DNA from: Atrichornis clamosus
Taxonomy: Eukaryota; Chordata; Aves; Passeriformes; Menuridae
Assembly (NCBI GenBank): GCA_013400975.1
Contig: WBMZ01010256.1
Location: 62,001 to 126,000, forward strand
DNA: 64,000 nt
Direction of reading: 5' to 3'
Of this stretch, positions 37,401 to 47,740 are shown piece after piece. Position numbers and translations under genes: made by a program. A model generated the notes under the pieces. That model was not told where the DNA came from. It saw only the letters and a program-made list of their open reading frames with translations, and did not search any database. Position 1 is the stretch's first letter. Each line of letters opens with the position of its first letter.

Positions 37401-39190
37401 AGGGTTTAATGGAGCTAAGATTTCCATCCATACCATTTCCTCTCTTTTTTCCCCCCTCAGCATATTTTTGACACATACACACACCCTCTCCTTCTGTAGC
37501 TATTTTTTGTTCATTCCTATAATTATGGAATTTTATTCCATAATAAAACTTGGCATAAAGATGATGGCAGACATACTTGTCAAAATGCACAAGTGCTCTC
37601 TACATTCTCTGCATGATCTGGGGCCGGGTTAATTCTGATGTGTTTAAATAAAAGAAAAAAGTAGGTCATTTTTATTGTCATCAGCTGATGTGAAAAATAA
37701 TGTAGACAGGAAAACACGTTTTTTAAAAACTACCCGCACTAAAAAATAAGTGAATTTGAGCTGGAAGTAAAGATAATGAATGAGTCTGAATGGAAAAAAA
37801 GAAACCATGAACTCAATTTAGGAATCTAGACTCATTGAAAATATGTCTTTTTGAAAAGACTAAAGAAATTAGACACCACAGAATTACAATTCTATTCTCT
37901 CATGTCATATGTAGTTATCTTTTAAAGTATGGTGATGCAGAAAGGGAATCAAATGGCATTCACGGCATTAAATGCTTTTGCTCTTGTCTGCACAAGTTGC
38001 CAGCAATGAAAAATCTTGTCTGGTGTGTTATAAATTGAAGATATGTAAGATTTAACTAATGCAGGTAGGAAAACCAATACAAATAATTGCTTTTAAATGG
38101 ATGGAAGACTCATCAAAATCAGAAATTCTGTTGGAGCATTTCAGTTTATACATGGATTTATGGCAGGGTATTAATGTATTGGGGGCTGGTTTTTGTAATC
38201 TGGAACATTTTTGGAATATAATTTGTCGCTAATTTCTTGCAATAGTATATTTTACATATATCTCAAGCTTGGCTTAATTCACAGAGAAGAAAAAACCCCC
38301 AGTACTTAATGAAGCAACTTCGTTGAACTTTCAGTATATTTTTATTGCCATTCAAAGTATTTTCAAAAATCACTCTCTTAATCTAATAGGTGCCGTGCCC
38401 TACCATTCTTGCTAGAGTTCCATTTTTATCTTCTTTGAACATCATTATGGTTGAGGGTAATAAATATTACTGTGCCTAAGGTAGACAGCTAAAGGATAGA
38501 TTGACTGTAGTTTTGTTTGCCGGACCATTTTATATCTATGCACTTTGGCTGCAAGCATATCACTAAAATAACAGGCATTGTAGGTTCTTTAAAGGGTAAT
38601 AGTGAAAATTATTCCAGCATATTTAAACCTGTTAACTAGTTCATAGTCCGTTTGAAACCTAATTTTCAAAACCTAGATGCACACACACCATGTACCATGA
38701 ACAGGTCTGTTCTTCAAGGACCTGGGTCTTTAATGGTCTTAGCATATTCTGGAAAAAAATGTGAGTGTTAGTATTTAAGAATTGTAATGTGATCATAAGT
38801 ACAGGGGCCTCCCAGCCACTTTGAGCCTGAAATACGCACATGGAAAATCCTATTTTCAGATGCCACTTAAACCTGGTGACCCCTGAAACGCACATTTGCC
38901 AAAGATTCACCTCAGGTTTGACAGTGCTCAGCCCAGGTAAATTTCTGCCTGTTTCAACTACTCAGTCATCTGGGCAGTGTTTTTCCAGCAGGGCTTTTAG
39001 AGATTGTTCATCACAGAAGGTGATCTTTAGTGAGCAGTTTCCGAGATGAAAATATTCACTCTAGGGTAGAGGAGGCAGGTGTGGAAACTATCTTTCCTCC
39101 TTTTAAAAATGTTGAAACCTACTGTGTGTATATAGATCTGGGACTGTTTTGCATAGAGATGAGGAATTTTAGAGGGGATGTCATCAAGGT
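31470..39190 (+). other. GALNT18 intron 2, first segment
   Basis: AT-rich intron with the 13-T run at 36491. A slightly GC-richer patch is seen around 37286-37410 but has no recognised identity. Intron 2 as a whole is complete in the window at 10,119 bp. Confidence 0.8.
36491..36503. repeat. Poly(T) run, 13 bp
   Basis: A run of 13 T in intron 2, after cagaatggga. It is simple sequence with no associated element recognised. Confidence 0.8.
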
Positions 39191-39440
39191 GTAGAATTAT
39201 CTGAAGGGAGGCTGCAAAGAAGGCAGAGCCAGGCTCTTCTCAGTGCTGCCCAGTGACAGAACCAGAGGCAACGGGCACAAACCAGAGCACATGTTGTAGA
39301 CTTGGAGACATCCAAACACTGTCTGGACAGGGAAAATGCTGGTTCTGGGTAGCTGTCTCTACGTGACTCTGCTTGAGCAAAGGGCTGGACAGGATGACTT
39401 CCAGAGGTCCATTCCAACATCACCCATCCTGTGATTCTGT
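39191..39440 (+). mobile_element. CR1 LINE fragment with internal deletion
   Basis: The CR1 landmarks atctgaagggaggctgcaaa, gccaggctcttctcagtg, gcccagtgacagaacc and ggcaacgggcacaaacc are followed by an abrupt jump near 39295 to a more 3' segment (gactctgcttgagcaaaggg, ctggacaggatgacttcc, agaggtccattccaac), then the tail gtgattctgt. The middle segment that normally includes the gcactggaacaggctgccca stretch is missing. It lies in intron 2, in sense orientation. Confidence 0.88.
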
Positions 39441-41588
39441 ATGGCATCCAAGTAAATTGCCCTGACACCTGACTTGCAGGCACTGTGAAGGTGCCTTTAT
39501 TCCTTCAGCCAGTGGCACTTTTAAAGAGGAAACAATAAATACTCGCTTGCAAAAGAAATAAAAAAGTGATCTTAAAAGAGTTTCTGTGGCATTATAATCT
39601 AGAAGGTTGGACATAGCCATAAAGAGTGAAGTTTAGATTTTGGAATGCATGAACATTCTTTAGAACAGGTGCTGCAGGTCCTTCCTCCAAGGAATTTACC
39701 CCAAACATGAGGCTACAGAGTCCTATTTGGTATCACTCCAACTTACTGTACGCTTAATTGCTCCATGGAAAGTGGAATGACCTTGAAAAGGAGGACTGGA
39801 AATAATCACACCAAGCTGGCAAGTAGTTAACTCTCTGGGGAGATCAGAGAAGATTGAACTCACGCTCCTTTTGTCCTGGTTGAAGGTTTTAACTCCTGAA
39901 CTACTGGCTGAAAGAGAAAATCAGTGCTGCCTTGTACTAGTTGTCTTCTGGAAGAAAAGGCAGTTCCCTTTGCCTCCTGGTGTAGTGCTTTATTTTGCAT
40001 AAAATCCACTACTGAAAGCTTTAAAGACAACTTTTCAGTCTGATACTTAAAGCTGAAAGCTCTTTTACTGATAAATAGAGGATTAACACACCAGTAGAAA
40101 TACAAACTGATTTTGGAAAGAAAGTTTGGTTTGTTATCCTGCAAAAGATCAAGCCACAAGTGGGAATCAGTAAATCCAAACACCATTTTAATTATTTCCC
40201 TCTGGTATTGATGCCATGGAACAAAAAACTGTGAATCTCTGTGAAGAGATTTCATATTGGTTTCTGAAAGGTGTCTGAACCAGGTTATTAAAAAACACAA
40301 TATATACCTTTTAAGACTTGAACTGTTGCTACTTTTTCTAGACTGTGTTTTCTGTTTTATTTGTCTATATCGTTCTTTTGCATGGTGACAGAAAGAAAAG
40401 TACCTAAAATATAAAAGAGCTTCTTTAATGTGATTTCCATCAATTTCAAACTAATGACTGAATTCAGAACATTGGTTCACAGGCTGAATTTTGATTATTG
40501 TGTGTATCTCAGTGAGTTTGGATGTCATTTGTCCTCTGGACTGACTTTTTTCAGAACCTTTGAAAACATGGAAGTAAATTTATCATCTTGATTGAAATTA
40601 ATTTTTGTACAACATCCAGCAAGTGAAGAGGAATGATTTTGTGATACTTATCTGTATTTATTTGCCACACAAATTAAAATACAAAATCCAAAAAGAATGC
40701 TGTGCTTTCTCTTTGAACTGAAGAATGGATTTAGTTAAGGAGTCACATTCAAGCATGATGTAAAAATTATGAATCCATCCATGCATTCTGTATGTAAAAC
40801 TTTGGCTGTTAGTAGTGCTTTCCACAGCTTTCAGGAGTTCCTGGATGTAGTGACCCCTGAGATCCAGAGAGCAGATAGCCACTTCAGTGTTGTCAGGAGA
40901 TGGAGAAGAGCATTAACATCAATCATTTCCATCTGCAGAGTCTATCTAGAAATGCTACCCAGATCAGCCCTTGGCCTAATTTAATCCTGGTAAATAGTTT
41001 CAGATCTGAGAAAAAGGTAGTACTAATTCTTGTTCAGAAATATTGCATTAAAATACTAAAACTTGCAGAGAAATGTAGTTCATTCCTTTTACTTAATTAA
41101 GTTGTGGCTTTATTAAAAAAGCAAATATTTTGCTGACAGCTTAAAAGGGTAAAGTGGTAAAAGGGCTTTCTATTCATAAAATTACAACATTTCAATCCTT
41201 TTTGAAGTGAAAGAAGTGAAAAAAAAAAACCCCAATAAAGCACTAATGAACTTTAAAGTTGTGGGCAGCGCTTCCATACTGCTGTTTCCATAAGCGAATT
41301 GGAACGTGGCTGAAATACCTATTTTTGAAAAAGGAAAGAAAAATCTGCCAGATTAGGAGAGTATTCTTCTTACTGTTTAAACCCCTTGACTGAGCTTGCT
41401 GGTAGGTTTTCCTCTGTTGTACCTGTTTTCCTGGCTGCACCGCCTGCCTTACCTTTTGTAGCAGGATGTTCTTTGGAGCCGTGTCTTTTATTGTGTTCTT
41501 GTCACGGGGGGTAGAGTTCTCTGAAACAGTTTGCGTTTGCATTGTGACTACCAACAATTTACATATTTTCTTTAACCTTCTCCTTCAG
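39441..41588 (+). other. GALNT18 intron 2, last segment
   Basis: The only notable item is a 146-codon minus-strand open frame at 39860-40300 with no recognisable domain. The segment ends at the exon 3 acceptor. Confidence 0.75.
41560..41588 (+). other. Splice acceptor of GALNT18 intron 2
   Basis: The tract ttttctttaaccttctcc followed by ttcag at 41584-41588 forms a strong polypyrimidine tract and AG. Branch-point candidates lie just upstream around ctaccaac and tttaac. The exon begins gtgcag, which completes Gly and gives Cys-Arg. Confidence 0.93.
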
Positions 41589-41755
41589 GTGCAGAAACCT
41601 CACGTTTCCTGACAGTCTTCCCGAGGTCAGCATTGTGTTCATATTTGTTAACGAAGCGCTCTCGGTGATCCTGCGCTCCATCCACTCAGCCATCGACCGC
41701 ACTCCCGCCCACCTGCTCAAGGAGATCATCTTGGTTGATGATAACAGTAACAATG
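41589..41755 (+). CDS. GALNT18: GALNT18 coding exon 3 (start of GT-A catalytic domain)
   Basis: This internal exon of 167 nt completes a Gly codon split across the intron, encodes 55 full codons, and ends one base into the next codon. The product begins [19 protein letters not shown], then [20 protein letters not shown], then [16 protein letters not shown]. This is the first beta-alpha-beta part of the GT27 catalytic domain. The [12 protein letters not shown] strand and the [10 protein letters not shown] strand are the nucleotide-sugar binding elements conserved across GALNTs; subfamily members have FVNEALS where classical GALNTs have a different strand ending. Asn-Leu-Thr near the start is an N-glycosylation sequon. 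The DxH metal-binding motif is expected in a later exon outside the window. Splice sites and phase agree with the exon at 31277-31469, so both belong to one transcript. Confidence 0.95.
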
Positions 41756-41761
41756 GTGAGA
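41753..41761 (+). other. Splice donor of GALNT18 intron 3
   Basis: The exon ends aatg and the intron starts gtgaga at 41756. The single G left over starts a split codon (phase 1), consistent with Glu at this position in GALNT18 of other vertebrates as I recall it. Confidence 0.92.
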
Positions 41762-44700
41762 GGTTTTGGTTCTTCCTCCCCACACTGAGGTTGGATCATA
41801 CATGAGAAACCTCGAATTCTGGCTCCTGTTCATCCCATTGGTATTTCAAATGTTATCCGTGTTTTCTCCCTTCTACATCCCATGATCTTGCTGGGCTGTC
41901 TTCAAATCTACACAAGTGGGGCTTGTTAAAAAGTGTGTACAAAGATAGAATTTTTAAGGTGTCTGGTAAGCAGAACTGTGAATGTAACAGTAGGTTAGAG
42001 ACCTAAGACCTAACAAGTTTTGCTCTTGCTACCTCAGAGTGTTTTCAAGATCACGTGGTTTCTGTGCTTCTCCTGTTTCCATTGTATGAATACATGTGTG
42101 TACGCTCCTTCTGTTTTGTATCAAATGTTTCTCTGTGTTCCTTAGACATCTCCTGTAGATTTCCAGTTCTCACCTCCTCATTAGCAGCATTTACCTTGCT
42201 CTTTTTCTACTGCCTTTACTCAGGTTTTGCTCTCCATGATCTAAAGGATGGCACTGCCTATATCTGATGGTTTGGTACTCGCCAGGGTGTTTGTCAGTGA
42301 GACTATGCTGGGCACTGTTTACAAGTCTTATTTTCTAGCAACTTCAGTGATGAAGTTTTAATAAGCACAGAATGCTGAACTTAAAGAAAAATTCTGTGCT
42401 GGGGGGTTAATTCTGAACTGCTAAATTACAAGGAGAATCTGAATTTATCCTGTTGAAGGAAAATGCTGAACAAAGGGCTTCTCTTATCCTTGCCATCATT
42501 ACTGCTGTTATCTGGCTATATCCCTGTAGCTAAATCCTGTGACTTGCTGCTGATCACAAATGTAGCTCAGTTTTGTACAGAGAAGAAACTTATTGGGAAG
42601 CAAGTAAATAAGTTCCCCACCCTAGGCTATGCATGTCATCATCTCCTTTTCTGCTGACTATGAATGAAGGAAAAAGTACAATCCTGACTCTTTAAAGCGC
42701 ACACAAAACTCAACAACTTAGTGTAGACCTGTGCCTAAAGTTTTGTCCTCTGCCTCCACGTGGAAATTTGATAGGAAAGAACACAAAAGCTGAAGCACAG
42801 CTGTGACTGGTGAACTCAGGCCCTGCAATTTGTTTGTGTAAGTTCAGTCCTGTACCTTTCAAACAGGAACTCAGAGAATCCGGATGGCTGGTGGTGCGGC
42901 AGGGCCTGAGGTCCCTGGACTCGGATAAACTGGCCGCAGAGCAGACATAGAAGAGAAATAGTCTGGTGGAAAAAAAGTGGCTTCCAGAGTTTGAGTCTGA
43001 TTTTTTTATAATTTATAGGCAGCTATTCCAGTGGGCACACTGCAGAGCAATGTCAGAAACATCAGTGTTTGTGAGAGCCTGTCATCACTGTGATAAGCTC
43101 ACTAACAAATACACTTTGCATTGTGCCATACGGACTTGTCAAAATTACTCTTTTTCATTATTTCTTACATGAAACATAAGAAATCACAGGAACTACTTAA
43201 TCTTTAAGGAAAACCTGTCCAGCCACGTTTTTGTTAGTACCAGTATTGGTACTGTACAGTATAATATTTTTATGATTTGCTGTGCCTTTTAATCAGGCGT
43301 GCCTTTCTTACTCTCCAGTGCTTTAAATCCTTGGGTTCCTGGTCTCAAACAGGGAGACGGAAATTGAGAGGAAGGTAACCTTTGGTTTGGCTGCCTTGGC
43401 TTGGTGTTACATGTCATTTTATACAAAATCACGCTGTGCAGAGCAATAGTTAGTCTTCTAGAAAAATTCAACTCTCTACAGGATTTTATGCTACTCCTCT
43501 AACCCCTTCTCTGGCATCTCTTCCCTGCAGTAGTAAATTAGATTTCTACAGTCCTCTTTATCCCATAATGTATGCTGAAGACCTGGAAATAGGCATATAT
43601 TTGGAGCAGATGAATGTTTGGAACAGGAGTGATTGTAAAGATGATTTATGGGCTTTCCTACTATTAGTTTAAATCTTGAAATATTTATTTTAAAATTTAC
43701 TTTTGCATTTACAATATTCTATTTTCCATTCTTTTCTCTCTCTTCTAGCATTGCTGAGACAAATCCTTTACATTTAGTGTCATTCTATGTTTTTGTTAGT
43801 AGGTCTTTAGCTTGCAAGTGTTGCTAGTTGTAAGAAAAGTGGATTATTCTGGGTTTCCCTGTGATGTTACCTGAGGGGGAAAACACTTGTTTTGTGCTTG
43901 CAGTGGGCTCCAGCCTCTGCTTCTTGCAGGGACCTGTCAGAATCCTAATTATAAGTGGAATTTTTACTCTCAGGCTTTTGCCAGGGATTGCAACTTCTCT
44001 AACTTGATGCAAGATTTCTTTCTGTGATGCCACAGCCATGGATTTCACAGGCGGAAAACATCACACGGTGGGAAGTGACTGGAAAGAAAAAGTGAGACCA
44101 GGGATCTGGCAGAGTGCAAATGGGCACATTTTAATTTTGAGTCTCTTGCACTGATGGTTGGGTTCACTTTGCAGAGTGGTTTAAAATTAAAGCAGATACA
44201 GTGATTGGCACTAGGGGAGAGCACCAGAATTTCCTGCTTCTGAGGGAGTATGATATACTGATAAACTGGTATAAATTCTTGCTGTGGGCCAAATTCTGAA
44301 TCTAGTAATAAACACCTCGATTCATTCCAAATTTCTGTAGACCTGTGTTTTGGAAGAGAGCAGTAGAAGGACTAGATTTTTTTTTTTTCATTCCAGAAGG
44401 CTGACTTCAGAAACCATTATTTCAATTGTTTACTTTTTTTTTGAAAGTTTTGTGCTTTAGTANCTAGTAATAAACACCTCGATTCATTCCAAATTTCTGT
44501 AGACCTGTGTTTTGGAAGAGAGCAGTAGAAGGACTAGATTTTTTTTTTTTCATTCCAGAAGGCTGACTTCAGAAACCATTAATTCAAATGTGTACATTTG
44601 TCTTGAACAGTATGTGCTGTAGTATTTTATTTCATGTACTTCAAGATATATGAAGCAAATTATCCATTGCTTTCTCTAAAACTCCTTGCAGTTTTTCAAG

Positions 44701-47159
44701 TTCCCAATTATGTTTTGAGAGACCTCAATTAATCTCTTTGTGAAGCTTCTCTTTTTTAAAGTTAATGTTTGGAGTTAGGAAACTTTGAAAATGCCAGTGT
44801 GTGCCATTTAAAAGCAGAAAATGGATTTTGCAGGACCTGAAATTTTGATCCTTTATTTAATAAAGCTGCTTGCATGGCTTGATGTGTGTATTTCACCATG
44901 CTATCTCTTCTGGTGGAATTCTGATAAGCATTACACTGAATTGTTTCATAAATGCTGTTAGGTACGTTATTAAAATTTAATTGAATTAAAGGATTAAAAA
45001 AGGCACATTCCAGTGACTACCTGTGTACTGTACAATGAGAACAAAAGTTTTATTGAAACAAGTCAAGTGTCCATGTTGTTTATTTGTGTCTCATTTGTGT
45101 CTTAGTCATGTTGGTGACTAAGCAGCTGTACAGATTTCAGGTGTTTTACTGTAGTTTTAAATGTTGGATCAGAATCTTTCCTATTCCTCTCAGTAGCCCT
45201 GTTTGCTTTGAAAAGATAACGTACATTTAAGTTTACAATTTGGCAATAAAATTATCTATTTTTACTTTCAGAAGCAGCAGAAATTTTGGGTTTTTTTCAG
45301 AGAAAATGCTTAGAAAACCATAATATAAGTGCCCATGCCCATGACTGCTGGTGGTTTATTAGACCTCAGAAACTTATTTAGAAGGAGCATTGTCTGAGCT
45401 GGCATTGTGGTTTATTTGCCTCCTGGCTTGTTGCATCCTGCCCTCTGGGGACAAGGTGGTGACCTTCTGTGCCACTGGAGTCCTGACTTGGCTTTTGAGT
45501 CTTTTTGCTGGCATTGAGCACCACTGTATTACAAAGTACCTCTTGAAGGTATTTCCAGATGATTTGAAATCTCTCTAAAAAAGCTCATTGTGAGCTATGA
45601 TGAGTCCAGCTTCCTGGGGAGGCAGTGGGCATTAATGTGTCCAGAGTATGTCTTGCAAAATTTTGTACTATAGCAGTGATTATCATCCTCTATGGCTTTT
45701 TTTTTTCATATTACAGTTAATAATATTGCAGTAGAGGCTCAGAGTTTGCAAGTTTCTTCCTTTTTCTTGAAGCATTACTTATGAATGAAATATTCCAACA
45801 TGTTCATGTAGTCCTGAGATTTCCATGAGTACATCTACTGAAATGTGGTAATAATGCTGGATATCACAGGATGTGAATTTTATGTCTTGTAGGTTTGACA
45901 GTTAGCACAGACTGGTAGAAAGTGGGTCAGATGCAATTGTATCACCTGTGAGAGATTTCCAATATTTTCCTCAAAACATTAAGTAAAAAGAAACTTTTCA
46001 AAAAGCATCCAGAGCTTTTCAGTAAAAAGGTATATTTCTTAGGTGATTTTAAAGAGGTATTTGGGAATAGAAGATTGTCTGATGTATAATTTTTTACTTT
46101 ATAAAAGCAGTGATGAATAAACCTCAAGACTAGTGTTTAGATTCATGCTAGATTTCATAGCACAGCATAATTTGAAGATGGCTTACTTGTAGACCACACA
46201 ACTATGAAAAATAGCAATCTCCTTGGGAAAACCTTAGGTCTTGCTGTCTTTCTGTTCGACTTCTTGTTCTTCCCTTACCTGAATGCCAAGAAAGTTCCAA
46301 GACAAACAGAAACATTTGAAAACAAGGAAATAGCCAATCTTTATCCAAACCTGCATTCACTTTTGGGCCATGGTTTATGCGTTGCGAAGGCTTTACTTTA
46401 TCTGCCTCGATTCATTCTGTGCATTAGTTAAAGGTCCTGACGCTGAAATCATTATTGCAGAGTCTTTGCACAAGCAAGCTCTCAGAAGTGTTGGCAGGTA
46501 TTGACATGAAAAGTGGGCTGTGCAATGCTGGTTAGGAATCAAGTGCTAAAAAGCATATAGTTATGTACAGACCAGGAAATCCATCCCCACTGTAGGTTTG
46601 AGAGCAATGCTGACTGTTGTTACAAACTCTGCATTTTACTTCAGCAACATTTAGCACTGCAACTTGAATTAACGAAGACAATTGCTTGAGCATATGTTCG
46701 CTGCTACGTGTTGTGTGCTGCTGCTGGGGCTGCAGTGAGGTGTGCCAGCTACTGTGGATGCAGCTGGAAAGATGTAAGAAGGAAATAACCAGAGGCAAAA
46801 CCTCGTCCTCTGGCCATCTGTTCCACACAGCAGCATAAGTTAGAGCATGAGGAATGCTCTTCTTGTTCTGGAGCGTGAGAATGTGGCCTGGCCATGGAGT
46901 TCAAAACGCTGCTGGAAAAAAAAATGAACTGCTAATGTAAATAGACTGTGGGCTTTTTATGAGGACACTGGGTCCTGAAGATGGTATCCTAGAGTGGCTG
47001 CAGATTATTCTCTCCTCTTACTTGTTGGTCCGTATGACAATGGATGTGATTCCTGCTTTAAAGGGGAGAGGTTGTGGAGTAGGATTTCAAAATGAAATGA
47101 GCAACAGAGCAGAAGAGAAGGACACTGAATGATCACTGCTGATGAATAAGGCCATCTGT
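41756..47159 (+). other. GALNT18 intron 3, first segment
   Basis: AT-rich intron without a recognised gene. It contains the duplication around the N at 44463. Confidence 0.75.
44302..44624. repeat. Direct duplication around a single N (probable assembly artefact)
   Basis: The segment starting ctagtaataaacacctcg at 44302 is repeated at 44464, 162 bp later. The copies are identical for 118 bp, including a run of exactly 12 T. After 44419 the first copy still aligns without gaps to the second but has many substitutions, mostly to T, up to the ambiguous base at 44463. That pattern fits a low-quality read end overlapping the next contig but not merged. Confidence 0.85.
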
Positions 47160-47740
47160 CCCAATTATTCTTGCCCCCCTTCTGTTTTGATTTATCACTC
47201 TTCACACCTTTTTCTCCTCCTGTCTTCATTCCTTCTTTTTTTGTTCATCCAGGAGTGGTCTAGCTCCTTGGTCTTTATTCCCTCAGTTCACTTTCCTTTT
47301 CCTCCTTCCACCCCAAAAAGGGCAGTCTGCCCATTTTGAATGTTCACTTCCTCACTCCCATTCCATACTCCTCATCCTTCTTTATGTGAGCTTGTGTCCT
47401 TCACCTGAGGTCTCCATTTTGCATGTTCTTAAATTCCAGTGTACCTGTGTCTCTTATCGTCTCCTCCATCCCAGTATCTGCTGCACTTTCTCACAGACTG
47501 AATTCCTGCTTTTTCCCTGTCATTCATCTTTCCATTGCCTTTAGCCACAGTAATTAAACCCCTGTCTGACTCATTCCTCCCTGCCTCCCTCTTCCACCAC
47601 CCCAATAATATTCTGTTCCTTCCTTTGTGGCGTATTTTTATCATTCTCCCGTTTTCTTCCTTTTTCTCACCAATGCCTCCTTTTTGGATGTTTTTCCATT
47701 CTTTTTGCTTTCATTTAAGAATAATTATGTAATGTGCTTT
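47160..47740 (+). repeat. Pyrimidine-biased tract, about 580 bp
   Basis: The + strand here is strongly enriched in C and T with many short CCTTCC, TTCCTCC and TTTTCTCC motifs, but no exact repeat unit. The bias extends far beyond a normal splice-site tract. Open frames on both strands reflect the composition. Function unknown; it could be a decayed polypyrimidine satellite. Confidence 0.7.

Noticed and set aside
41559..41783. Minus-strand 74-codon frame over exon 3
   Set aside because: It is an antisense shadow of the conserved coding exon.
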